Assembly: GCA_039183635.1 (NCBI GenBank)
Contig: JBCDBL010000044.1
Coordinates: forward strand, 1-28,408
Origin: JBCDBL01 sp039183635
GTDB taxonomy: Bacteria; Pseudomonadota; Alphaproteobacteria; Caulobacterales; Parvularculaceae
Direction: 5' to 3'
Length of the DNA stretch: 28,408 bases
The notes under the pieces were generated by a model. The model ran no database searches. It was not told the DNA's origin and saw only the letters and a program-made list of their open reading frames with translations. The translations under genes and the position numbers were made by a program. How positions within the stretch are numbered: position 1 is the stretch's first letter; every line of letters begins with the position of its first letter. Shown here in pieces: positions 1 to 7,822 of the stretch.

Positions 1-137
1 AAGCTTGCGATCGCTGTATTGCTTTTCGGACCGCGTGCGTGGTCGTGGCGCACTCGTGTAAAACCTGTCCCATTGGGCCTTCCTCCATGAGGGATCACTG
101 CATAAAGTGATTCCATCACTTCCCGGGACTAAACACC

Positions 138-243
138 TAGAACACATTTACAATTCTCCGAATCGTAAATGCGGTCTAAGTTTATGTTTTAACGCGCATT
201 TTATTCACAAAACCGGTTCCCACTTTTGCGAATGCGCTCTTGA
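138..243 (-). repeat. REP-like dispersed repeat, copy 1
   Basis: Read on the minus strand this stretch begins AGAGCGCATTCGCAAAAGTG, continues with GGAACCGGTTTTGTG, and ends in an inverted repeat (CATTTACGATT / AATTGTAAATG). It matches in layout the copies near 4326, 17945 and 24093. This is the kind of roughly 100-bp intergenic repeat I know from many alphaproteobacterial chromosomes. It lies in the 5' intergenic region of the first TonB receptor, and positions 1-137 hold only a small hairpin (TCACT/AGTGA at 95-110). I see no gene in 1-396. Confidence 0.6.
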
Positions 244-396
244 GCCGTTTGGCCCACTCACGACAAACGCAAACAGCTCCAGGAGCCTCACGAACGGCGA
301 ACCGGCGGTCCGCTTCGCCTGCAAACGATTCCAGATTTCATGACCAAAACTACAAGGCGTTATTTTGAGGTTTTTGCGCCACAGTTAGTTTTAAAA

Positions 397-411
397 TAGA
401 ATTCATTTCTA
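397..411. promoter_or_regulatory. Upstream operator of receptor 1 (one mismatch)
   Basis: TAGAAT-TCA-TTTCTA is a 14/15-type match to the palindrome TAGAAT-N3-ATTCTA found perfectly at 424-438, 4806-4820 and 10738-10752. It lies just upstream of the -35 element of the receptor promoter. Together with the second site it forms a 42-bp imperfect palindrome from 397 to 438 with 18-bp arms carrying one mismatch. This suggests cooperative binding of two dimers of a TetR-type repressor (inference). Confidence 0.6.
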
Positions 412-413
412 AT

Positions 414-442
414 TTGAATGAATTAGAATTGAATTCTATAAT
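414..442 (+). promoter_or_regulatory. Sigma70-like promoter of TonB receptor 1
   Basis: TTGAAT at 414-419 and a perfect TATAAT at 437-442 are separated by exactly 17 bp. The predicted transcript start is about 450, roughly 90 nt before the chosen ATG at 539. The perfect operator at 424-438 fills the spacer and covers the first two bases of the -10 box. Binding there should block RNA polymerase. Confidence 0.65.
424..438. promoter_or_regulatory. Perfect TAGAAT-N3-ATTCTA operator, receptor 1
   Basis: The site is TAGAAT-TGA-ATTCTA, inside the spacer and -10 of the receptor 1 promoter. The same 15-bp palindrome with different central triplets stands before a TetR gene (4806-4820) and an exported hydrolase gene (10738-10752). 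The likely binder is the TetR protein of 4895-5626 (inference from autoregulation habits of the family and from location). Confidence 0.7.
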
Positions 443-538
443 TATACAGCTATTATTTTTTATAAAGAAGCATGACTTTTGAAGGCATGCGCTCTCACAC
501 GCTGCATCAAAGTTCGAAGAAAAATAGAGAGAGGGAAA

Positions 539-2764
539 ATGTCAAAAAAAACGCTCTTTTCATCATCGGCTCTCGCTTGTGCAGGCCTTGGGGCTGCTTT
601 ATCGACCTTGTGTGTCGCTTCAGCCTCCGCGCAAGAGCAAATTGAAAGCTCGAAAGAGTATGAAACGATAATAATCCAAGGCATCGCCAGGTCGTTTTTG
701 CCCAAAGAGACCTCTTCCGTAGCACGATTTGACATTCCGTTGACCGACACCCCGGCGTCCGTATCCGTACTCACCGAAGACCTTCTCGAGCTTGCTAACA
801 TTAAGGATGTCGGCGACGCCCTGAGCCTTGTCAGCGGCGTCTCTTACGGCGAACGCAACTTTTCACAACCGCAGTATAATTATCGTGGGTTTGAGGGCGG
901 CGTTGAAGGTTCAATCAACGTTGATAACTACCGGTCTTCAAATTACTTCTTGCCGGACAAATCCCTCGTCGAGCGCATTGACGTCATTAAAGGTCCCGTA
1001 GCCGTAAACTACGGCGAAATACAACCTGGCGGTACGATTAATCTTGTTACAAAACGTCCGAATGCCGATGGCGGGACACGTATCAAGCTAGAAGCCGGAA
1101 AATGGGACAAATACCGTGTGGAGTTCGATTCAACCGGCAGCCTCGATCAAGAGGGAAACTTCTTATACCGTTTGATCGCCGCCTATGAACAAGCAGAGAA
1201 CTTTGTCGACTTCGTTGAAGATGAAGTTATGGCTGTCGGCGGGTCCTTCGACTGGAACACGACAGATAAGCTGAGTTTTTCGGGCAAAGCGATTTGGCAG
1301 ACGCGCGATGCTGTTTTCGATGTGGGCGGAACGACCGAAGTTACTCTGACGGGCGATCCAAATGAACCGTTTACATACGGTTTTCCCAATGCATCTCGGT
1401 CAACCTATTATGGTCAACCCTGGAATAAAACGGAAGCGGATTTTGCAAACTATGGCCTTAAAGCCTCCTATGTCCTGACCGATCGCATTACTGTAAACGC
1501 TATATACGACTATCAAGAAGTTGATCGTTATAACTTGTTCGCCCAGATCAATGGACCAATTCTCGCCGGAGGCGATGGCAGCGTGACGCAACGCCGACGT
1601 GAAGATCGTGAAGGCTTAACGGAAATTGAAAATTACGAAGTAAACCTTGTCGGTGATTTTGATTTTCTTGATCAGCAACATGTTTTTTATGTAGGCGTTC
1701 AACATAATGAAGCAGCATCCGACGACCTAAACCGACTGCCCCGCAATATTACGCCGTTTAATATTTTTAGCCCTGTCTACGAAGACAAAGGCGCGACGTT
1801 CCGCGGCGATGCTGTTATTGAGGATTACGGCGTTACAGATATTGAGAGCACCTCCATCGCCGCGCAGGCCTATCTTAATCTGACGAACCGGTTCAGCCTT
1901 CTTTTGGGCGGCAGGTATAGCGACCAGGAAAGCGAAACACGCATTTTTGAATGCGACCTTGGCGGCGGCGTCACTGGGCCCTGTGCGGATACGTCATTCA
2001 CCACCAACGATCTGGTTCTAGCCGCAACAGATGGCGTATTTATAGGAGAAGGCGACAATTTTTCCCCAACCGTTGGCTTGGTGTACGCCCTGAACGATAA
2101 TATCAATACGTACTTTAATTATAGTCAATCTTTCGAAGTACAGTCGGCACAAGACAGATCGCTAAACCCATCAGAGGGCGAACAGTTCGAGATTGGCGTT
2201 AAGGCGCTTCTATTTGGCGGCCAACTCAGCATTACATCCGCCATTTATGAAATTACGAAAACGAATATCGCAACAGAAGACATAAATGGCGACACCTTGC
2301 TCACTGGCGAGCAACGCAGCCGCGGCTTTGAGATTGATGTCGTTGGCGAAGTGTTTGACGGCCTTAATATTATCGCGCAATACGGGTATGTGGATGCGGA
2401 AATCACAGAAGACGAAGACCCAGATAATATAGGCCTGAAACCGCCACGGACGCCGGATCACTCCGGGTCTGTTTTTGCAACCTACGAAATTCAAGGCGGA
2501 CAGTTTCAAGGACTCGGTTTTGGCGCCGGGTACCGATATGTCGGCGAACGCGAAGCAACGCTTACGAATGTTTTCACGCAAGACAGTTACGACCTTCTGG
2601 ACCTACAAGTTTTCTATAATGGTTTTGAAAATGTCGAACTCCTGGCGTCGGTTTCAAACGTATGGGATGAAGAGTACTACAACGTAACATTTAACGGCAG
2701 TCCCAACGGCGTACGCCCCGGCGAACCGGTTGCATGGAGATTATCCGCCGCATACAGATTTTAA
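539..2764 (+). CDS. TonB-dependent siderophore-type outer-membrane receptor
   Basis: This is a 741-residue outer-membrane receptor that would import a bulky ligand such as a ferric siderophore, using energy from TonB-ExbBD. The ATG at 539 is chosen over an in-frame start at 479 because it follows GAGAGGG and opens a clear signal peptide (residues 1-31, cleavage after ASA). A TonB box-like stretch (ETIIIQGIA, about 42-50) is followed by a plug domain with the typical siderophore-receptor run DIPLTDTPASVSVLTEDLL (65-83) and VERIDVIKGPVAVNYGE (144-160). The rest is a beta-barrel ending in AAYRF with the usual C-terminal Phe. Two TetR-type operators lie over or next to its promoter. The gene converges on an AmpG-like permease that may carry the ligand onward. 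The ligand is not readable, and the siderophore label rests on plug-domain style only. Confidence 0.92.
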   Translation: MSKKTLFSSSALACAGLGAALSTLCVASASAQEQIESSKEYETIIIQGIARSFLPKETSSVARFDIPLTDTPASVSVLTEDLLELANIKDVGDALSLVSGVSYGERNFSQPQYNYRGFEGGVEGSINVDNYRSSNYFLPDKSLVERIDVIKGPVAVNYGEIQPGGTINLVTKRPNADGGTRIKLEAGKWDKYRVEFDSTGSLDQEGNFLYRLIAAYEQAENFVDFVEDEVMAVGGSFDWNTTDKLSFSGKAIWQTRDAVFDVGGTTEVTLTGDPNEPFTYGFPNASRSTYYGQPWNKTEADFANYGLKASYVLTDRITVNAIYDYQEVDRYNLFAQINGPILAGGDGSVTQRRREDREGLTEIENYEVNLVGDFDFLDQQHVFYVGVQHNEAASDDLNRLPRNITPFNIFSPVYEDKGATFRGDAVIEDYGVTDIESTSIAAQAYLNLTNRFSLLLGGRYSDQESETRIFECDLGGGVTGPCADTSFTTNDLVLAATDGVFIGEGDNFSPTVGLVYALNDNINTYFNYSQSFEVQSAQDRSLNPSEGEQFEIGVKALLFGGQLSITSAIYEITKTNIATEDINGDTLLTGEQRSRGFEIDVVGEVFDGLNIIAQYGYVDAEITEDEDPDNIGLKPPRTPDHSGSVFATYEIQGGQFQGLGFGAGYRYVGEREATLTNVFTQDSYDLLDLQVFYNGFENVELLASVSNVWDEEYYNVTFNGSPNGVRPGEPVAWRLSAAYRF

Positions 2765-2787
2765 TCTCAGCGGGCCGGGTCACATAA

Positions 2788-2813
2788 AAGAGCAAGGTGA
2801 AAACCTTGCTCTT
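2788..2813. terminator. Bidirectional hairpin terminator
   Basis: AAGAGCAAGGT, a GAAA tetraloop, then ACCTTGCTCTT form a perfect 11-bp stem between the convergent receptor and MFS genes. On the minus strand the stem runs into TTTT, as expected of an intrinsic terminator for the MFS gene. On the plus strand no T-run follows. A second weaker hairpin (TACGTT/AACGTA, about 2863-2880) and a T6 run near 2898 lie between it and the MFS stop. Confidence 0.7.
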
Positions 2814-2899
2814 AGGCTACAGGGATAAATTGATGATAGGCCGATCCCAGAAAGGGATGGCCCGTACGTTTAACAACGTAAAGCCTTTGTCGGCGTTTT

Positions 2900-4270
2900 T
2901 TAAATTAACATTTCCGTCAATTCACCCTCTTGCACCCGGCGACGATTACACAATTCATCAAGCTGCGGCATGCCTATACGGTACACTAACAATAAGCCGA
3001 TGATAAGGGCGCCCATGATGAATAAAAAGGCGGTCCACCCGAAAGCGCTGGCGATAAAAGGCGACAAGGCGACGGTTACCGTTCGGCCAATATTGTAAAC
3101 CGCGCCATGGAGCGTGAAGTCCGTCCCTGCTTGGGTGCGCGACGCCCAGCCCATGCGCGATACAGTCATGATCATATGCAAAGATGCAAGCATGAAGACG
3201 GCCGGCAGCAAAGTGATCATGGCGAACACGACACGCGGCGCGCCAGCCCAATCTGGATTCAATTGCATTAACGCGCCGCCGATCGGTGCGAACCAGGGAG
3301 CTGGATTAAAACCCGCCCCCGCGCCAGTCAAGACAATTACAAAACATACAGCGCCTAGGACAGCCATTGCACTGACAATTTTCCGTAAACCGAACGTGGT
3401 CACCAGTGTTCCGGTAATAATCGCGCCAAGCGGCGCGCCGATGGGCGTAATCACACCCAGGATGATCCCGATCTCCAACAAAGAGAACTCGAAATCCACC
3501 AACATCGCCCCCCAAAGCGCCGGCAACATGAAATTGATGAAACCGCCGACAAACAGGATCCCGGTTATAAAGGGCGTATCGATTCTCCTCACAAATTTCA
3601 TTATGCGGGGATTGTCTCCCGCCGCGCGGCGCTTGGCGATTTCGTTGGCCAAGGGGGGTTCTTGTCGGATGAGAACCGGAGTTGTGAACACCATTAAAAG
3701 CAGCGAGGCCACGAAAATCATTGGAACCCAGCCTGTTTCGGCTCCGCCAAATGTCCAGCGCGTAAAGATATACATCAGGCCAGCGAGCGCAAGCGCCTCG
3801 CCGATCCCCTCAAACACGACTTTCACCGAGGCCCCCGCCCCACGCTCATGGGCTTTCAGGTTTTCAAGAGTATAGGCGTCAACGGCGATATCCTGCGTCT
3901 GCATAATCACCATATGAACGAATAAAACCGCAACAACAGCAAAAAGCGTTTCGGTTGACGGCGGAGTGAAAGACAACCAGATCAGGCTAAACGCACCTAA
4001 AGACGTACACGCCAGAATCCATGATTTACGTAAGCCAAAGCGCCGCCAGCCGTATCTGTCAACAATGGGCGCCCAAACAAACTTGGCCCAGGCCGGGATC
4101 GTTAGAAACGAGAACGCCCAAAAATCTTTAAGTTCAAGGCCTTCGGCGCGAAATATTGTGGGGACCGTGGAATTGACAAGATAATAAGGAAACGTCTGCG
4201 CCATACACATGACGCCGATCACTCCAATCTTCACCCAATCCGAAATCGCGATACTTTGGCCTTTGTTCAT
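2900..4270 (-). CDS. AmpG-like MFS permease (PAT family)
   Basis: A 456-residue, roughly 12-helix inner-membrane transporter of the major facilitator superfamily. The loop WAPIVDRYGWRRFGLRKSW (66-84) and the run TQDIAVDAYTLENL...HERGAGASV (125-149) are typical of the AmpG / acetyl-CoA transporter (PAT) branch, whose best known member imports anhydro-muropeptides into the cytoplasm. Related permeases also take up siderophores. It has no beta-lactamase ampC/ampR neighbours, although two beta-lactamase-fold hydrolases are in the window. Its position tail to tail with TonB receptor 1 fits an outer- plus inner-membrane import pair, with a muropeptide, a siderophore or another compound as cargo. 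The ATG at 4270 is preceded by only a weak Shine-Dalgarno (GAGA). The family is clear, the substrate is not. Confidence 0.85.
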   Translation of the reverse strand: MNKGQSIAISDWVKIGVIGVMCMAQTFPYYLVNSTVPTIFRAEGLELKDFWAFSFLTIPAWAKFVWAPIVDRYGWRRFGLRKSWILACTSLGAFSLIWLSFTPPSTETLFAVVAVLFVHMVIMQTQDIAVDAYTLENLKAHERGAGASVKVVFEGIGEALALAGLMYIFTRWTFGGAETGWVPMIFVASLLLMVFTTPVLIRQEPPLANEIAKRRAAGDNPRIMKFVRRIDTPFITGILFVGGFINFMLPALWGAMLVDFEFSLLEIGIILGVITPIGAPLGAIITGTLVTTFGLRKIVSAMAVLGAVCFVIVLTGAGAGFNPAPWFAPIGGALMQLNPDWAGAPRVVFAMITLLPAVFMLASLHMIMTVSRMGWASRTQAGTDFTLHGAVYNIGRTVTVALSPFIASAFGWTAFLFIMGALIIGLLLVYRIGMPQLDELCNRRRVQEGELTEMLI

Positions 4271-4325
4271 AAGTCTTATCTCGCCTTATCCTGAACGGGT
4301 CCCGCCACGCAATGGTCGGTATTTT

Positions 4326-4428
4326 AGAGCGTGTCAGGCAAAAGTGGATACCGGTTTTGTTGCAAAAGATGCGCGCAAAAACAAAGATCTAAAGCACCTC
4401 GTCCGGATCCGATGAAACAAGACATGCC
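4326..4428 (+). repeat. REP-like dispersed repeat, copy 2 (full length)
   Basis: Starts AGAGCGTGTCAGGCAAAAGT, then GGATACCGGTTTTG, AAAAGATGCGCGCAAAAAC, AAAGATCTAAAGCACCTCGT and GATGAAACAAGACATG. The order of blocks is the same as in the reverse copy at 23983-24093. It lies in the 624-bp divergent region between the MFS and TetR genes. The remainder of that region up to the promoter at 4758 shows no gene that I can support. Confidence 0.7.
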
Positions 4429-4757
4429 CCATAAATTACATCCGCCCCCTAACCCGCTTCGCCGCCAATCAGATCGATTGATAGATGAAGGCCCCATCAA
4501 AAGGCCTAAGCCGTGAAGCCTGCCCCCCCCCACCGGCCCCAGGCGAAAACCGTCGTCAGCGCACGTAGCGGCTAGCGCCCTAGAGTTTAAGAGCCGGTGA
4601 AACCGCGCAATCATGTCCGTCGCGTACATTACTTAGCCCGCCCATAGCCGCAGAAGCCGGTCTGCGAGATAACTGGCGACTCTCAAAGTCTTCGCAACCG
4701 GCTATAGGAGTGAAAGCGACAGGTTCCAAAAGAAGCGCTTAAACAACTATATCGGGT

Positions 4758-4787
4758 TTGGACATCGAAATCATACTTGTCTATAAG
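4758..4787 (+). promoter_or_regulatory. Candidate promoter of TetR gene 1
   Basis: TTGGAC at 4758-4763 and TATAAG at 4782-4787 with an 18-bp spacer. The predicted start of transcription is near 4794, which places the operator 4806-4820 immediately downstream, a usual repression position. Confidence 0.4.
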
Positions 4788-4805
4788 ATAGAAGATGCAT
4801 CATAA

Positions 4806-4820
4806 TAGAATAAAATTCTA
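4806..4820. promoter_or_regulatory. Perfect TAGAAT-N3-ATTCTA operator, TetR gene 1
   Basis: TAGAAT-AAA-ATTCTA, with symmetry extending one or two bases (AATAGAAT...ATTCTATT). It lies 75 bp upstream of the TetR start codon. It is the expected autoregulatory site and matches the operators of receptor 1 and of the hydrolase at 9130-10680. Confidence 0.7.
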
Positions 4821-4894
4821 TTTTCAATACGTATAACATCACTTTCGCCGCGTCAATCATCAGCGCCCTAAACACACCCAAACCATCTAAAAAC

Positions 4895-5626
4895 ATGAAA
4901 AGTAAGAGACTTGCCGCACCGCCCGCCCATCAGGTGAAAAAGCTGACAAAAGGCGAGAAAACAAAGGAACGCATTCGCCAAGGGGTGCGCAATCTCCTTG
5001 CGACGCGAGATTTCGCAGACATATCCATTGAAGACGTTGTGGATGAAACCGGCTTACCGGTTGGATCAATCTATTTTCATTTTAAAAATAAAGACGGGTT
5101 GATGACGGATATCGCCGAACAAGGTCTCTATGATTTTTATAATTACTTCACCGATATTGAAGATGAAGACTTGTTTGGGGCGGCCTTTTTGGTGTGCTGG
5201 CGATCCGTGCAACAGTATGTAAACCGCCGCGGCAATACGCAGTTAACGCATTGGTACCTCACCCACAACCTTGATAATCTTGACACTCTTTGGAAGCCAT
5301 TGCGAAGCGACATTATTCATCGCTATGCAGAAATAGTTGCAAAGTCTGTCAAGCATAAAAATATTACGGATGAGGACCTTATGCTGGCGGAGCTTCTGTT
5401 CCTGGGAACAGAATACATGCTGGCGACACAATCGCGCAGCCAGTCTCCAAAAGGAAAAATACGGGGCGACGACCCGCTCAACCTTGCCATTCATCTTGCG
5501 ACGATGTGGTACAGATCTGTCCTTGGGCCGGAAGTTCCGCTTCCGCGAAACAAAAGCAAGACAATCAAACGTATTCTCGACAACACCAAATTGTTGAAAC
5601 GCCCGATCGAATTGCCGCCTGCCTAA
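4895..5626 (+). CDS. TetR/AcrR-family transcriptional regulator 1
   Basis: A 243-residue regulator. Residues about 22-78 form the TetR helix-turn-helix: KERIRQGVRNLLATRDFADI, then IEDVVDETGLPVGSIYFHFK and NKDGLM. The long C-terminal part (80-243) is the variable ligand-binding and dimerisation domain and gives no clue to the inducer. The length is somewhat above the usual 190-220. The start codon has no good Shine-Dalgarno. A perfect palindrome at 4806-4820 precedes it, and copies precede TonB receptor 1 and an exported hydrolase. I infer that this protein represses all three plus itself and responds to a compound brought in or released by that system. TetR 2 (7073-7708) is the alternative owner of the site. 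Confidence 0.9.
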   Translation: MKSKRLAAPPAHQVKKLTKGEKTKERIRQGVRNLLATRDFADISIEDVVDETGLPVGSIYFHFKNKDGLMTDIAEQGLYDFYNYFTDIEDEDLFGAAFLVCWRSVQQYVNRRGNTQLTHWYLTHNLDNLDTLWKPLRSDIIHRYAEIVAKSVKHKNITDEDLMLAELLFLGTEYMLATQSRSQSPKGKIRGDDPLNLAIHLATMWYRSVLGPEVPLPRNKSKTIKRILDNTKLLKRPIELPPA

Positions 5627-5721
5627 CATACAAAAACAAGCAAAACGCACATGGTTTTTGGTCATGAAAATTTTAATCGGCATGCATTTCACAAGTTTGT
5701 AAAAACAGCGCTCAACATTCT

Positions 5722-6888
5722 TCAACTATATCGACTTTCTGCAGCCCAAAGGCCGGCGCCTTTAAGCGTTCTTTTAAATACGCTTTCGGCGAGAACAAGA
5801 GATGATTCCCGCCACTTTAAACGTGACGGCGTCCAAAACTCCTTGCTTTGATCGGCGAGCTTTCGGCCGCTCGAAGATGTAACGTCACGCGTTGCGACAA
5901 TATGACGTGAGATCAGCATCGCTTTAAGGTCGACAAGTTTTTGCTCTATCGGGTCAATGGGGTCGTCCGTGAACTCCACAACACCGCCAGCAACATCGCA
6001 CTTTTCAGCCAGATGCGCCTGGACCCCCCACATCATAACCCCGCGCCTCTGCGGACGCCCGCCCTCTCGCGCCAAAGCCCCGCCCCATTTCTTATCAACA
6101 TATTCCGCATCAACGTTTTCAGCGCCCCACCAATCCCGACACCGACGAAACAATGAATCGTCGGGATGATTAAAGCAAAGATAAATCATCTCGTCGCCAC
6201 CGCTGCGGATCAGCGAATGCCAATCGAGATAAGCGATATGACGAACGCTTTTCGGCAAGCTATCAAGGATAGTCTTCAAAGTGAGAGAAGACCATTGCGC
6301 GCATTCACCGCCATAGCCGATCCCGTCTGGCCAATGATACTGGCCCATGCTTAGCGCATTTTCCATAGCAAGACCGCCATGCTTCTGAAGCAAGCCGGCC
6401 AAGGCAAGGGCGGTCTCGTTAAAAGCGTGATCGTTGAAAATATCAGCAGGCGGTAAGCATTCGTGAATTTCGGCATAGAGATCGCAAGTTTGCGGCCGTT
6501 TTCCAAAATCAACCCAATTTCTGTTTATATCGACATTATTTTCATTATATCGTGTTACATAAGCAAATCCAAATGGATTTAAAGCGTGCACGAATAGAAC
6601 TGAAACACCCTGCGGCAAAGAGCGCAAAACGCCGCTCGTTAGGTTCTGCAATTGCGCCGCCGAACCGCAAAACCCTTCAGGGCCGTGAACGCCGCTAATG
6701 CACAGCAATACGACAGTCGGATTATCTGGACCAATCCACGCCGTGTCGACGGCCAGCTCCGCACCATCGGGCGCCTTGACCTCTGGATGGCGATAAACGC
6801 TTACAGGTCCGCAAACGCGTTGCGCCGCCTCCTTAAAACGTTCGCGCGCCTGTGTATACGTTTCAGAAAAAAAATCAGCTCTATCCAT
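5722..6888 (-). CDS. DUF2817 M14-like zinc carboxypeptidase
   Basis: A 388-residue protein of the DUF2817 family, a branch of the M14 (carboxypeptidase A-like) zinc peptidase fold. Numbered from an in-frame GTG four codons upstream (6900), the expected catalytic set is present: H72-G-P-E75 as the first zinc pair (GVHGPEG), N-R-N at 126-128 (VDINRN, substrate carboxylate binding), H228 in DWHS as the third zinc ligand, and E309 in VEF as the general base. The ATG at 6888 is preferred because it avoids the rarer GTG, but neither start has a clear Shine-Dalgarno. No signal peptide is visible, so it is probably cytosolic. It should cut a C-terminal residue or an amide from a small peptide or acyl-amino acid. 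It is divergent from TetR 2 across a 16-bp palindrome. The true substrate is unknown. Confidence 0.82.
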   Translation of the reverse strand: MDRADFFSETYTQARERFKEAAQRVCGPVSVYRHPEVKAPDGAELAVDTAWIGPDNPTVVLLCISGVHGPEGFCGSAAQLQNLTSGVLRSLPQGVSVLFVHALNPFGFAYVTRYNENNVDINRNWVDFGKRPQTCDLYAEIHECLPPADIFNDHAFNETALALAGLLQKHGGLAMENALSMGQYHWPDGIGYGGECAQWSSLTLKTILDSLPKSVRHIAYLDWHSLIRSGGDEMIYLCFNHPDDSLFRRCRDWWGAENVDAEYVDKKWGGALAREGGRPQRRGVMMWGVQAHLAEKCDVAGGVVEFTDDPIDPIEQKLVDLKAMLISRHIVATRDVTSSSGRKLADQSKEFWTPSRLKWRESSLVLAESVFKRTLKGAGLWAAESRYS

Positions 6889-6966
6889 AATATTCAGCAC
6901 ATGCGCCCAGCCTGTTGTACAGATGCCGCCACGCCGTCATTCCAGCCCGCTTTCAATTCATATTTT

Positions 6967-6982
6967 ATTTATCTAGATAAAT
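6967..6982. promoter_or_regulatory. 16-bp perfect palindrome between DUF2817 and TetR 2
   Basis: ATTTATCTAGATAAAT is perfectly symmetric and sits in the 184-bp divergent region, close to both promoters. A second inverted pair (TCAGATG 6993-6999 / CATCTGA 7021-7027) lies beside it. This is the standard place for a TetR operator controlling both genes. It differs from the TAGAAT-N3-ATTCTA site, which suggests two separate regulators. Confidence 0.5.
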
Positions 6983-7072
6983 TAATATATTCTCAGATGA
7001 GTTGACGCAAGCCTTGCCTCCATCTGATAACGCGAATATATCTTTTTTCTCTTCATTGATATAGGCGATACC

Positions 7073-7708
7073 ATGTCATCTGTTGCTGGCGAAACCATCA
7101 AAACTATGCGCGTCGCATCTCAACAACGCAGCCGCGAAACGCAAAAACGCTTTATCAAAGCAACACTGAAACTCGCCGCCGCCTCCCCAATGCATCTTGT
7201 CACGTCAAAGAATATCAGCCTTGAGGCCGAAACAGCCTGGGGATCGGCGCAACATCTGTTTGGCGGCAAAGAAGCCCTGTTCTCGGCCGCCATCGAATAC
7301 GCTTCAGCGCAAATGATTGATCTTACGAAAAAGGAATTTACACGGCCTGACTATAGAAAGAGCGACCTCGATAATGTCGTGCATTTTCTTTGGAACGCCA
7401 GCAACAAAAGCAAAGCGATCTTATGCCATAAACTGGCGAGCAGCTGTCTGCATGATCAGGAATTCACTCAACGAAATAGAAAAATAATCAACGCCTCTTT
7501 AGAGGAGGTCAAAACACTCATAAATACGAAAGTCGGCAAATACTACCCACAGACAGATCAAAATTCCTTACAGGACCTTCTATCGATTATAGAGACATTT
7601 CTGACGGGCCTGCACTTTCGTACTAATTTTACGCGCCCGCACATTATGAAAGTGAAGCTCGATAGAATGTCGCAGATCTGGGCCGCCCAATTGCAGCATG
7701 CCGAATAG
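7073..7708 (+). CDS. TetR-family transcriptional regulator 2
   Basis: A 211-residue protein with a somewhat degenerate TetR helix-turn-helix at about 20-76. The diagnostic recognition-helix stretch reads AETAWGSAQHLFGGKEALF, the W-G-x-x-Q-x-x-F-G-x-K pattern of one TetR branch. The rest is a helical ligand domain of usual length with no readable specificity. It is divergent from the DUF2817 peptidase and 114 bp upstream of the DUF819 membrane protein on the same strand. It therefore probably controls a small peptide or acyl-amino-acid uptake and cleavage unit (inference). Confidence 0.82.
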   Translation: MSSVAGETIKTMRVASQQRSRETQKRFIKATLKLAAASPMHLVTSKNISLEAETAWGSAQHLFGGKEALFSAAIEYASAQMIDLTKKEFTRPDYRKSDLDNVVHFLWNASNKSKAILCHKLASSCLHDQEFTQRNRKIINASLEEVKTLINTKVGKYYPQTDQNSLQDLLSIIETFLTGLHFRTNFTRPHIMKVKLDRMSQIWAAQLQHAE

Positions 7709-7822
7709 CATGCATATTTAATTTATTTGACTGAATTAATTTTTGGCCCTACGCTCACGATCAAGCATATGATCGACCGCTGCTTGTCGAGGTCGGGCCT
7801 ACGAAACCACCGGCTTAAAAAT

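Noticed and set aside
3114..3875. 253-codon open frame on plus, inside the MFS gene
   Set aside because: It is antisense to a clear membrane transporter, has no ribosome site and a composition without recognisable domains; it is a shadow of the real gene.
2900..4270. Calling the AmpG-like permease a beta-lactam induction gene
   Set aside because: No ampR/ampC pair is here; the two beta-lactamase-fold proteins have HSG/HPG in place of KTG and look like esterases or peptidases.
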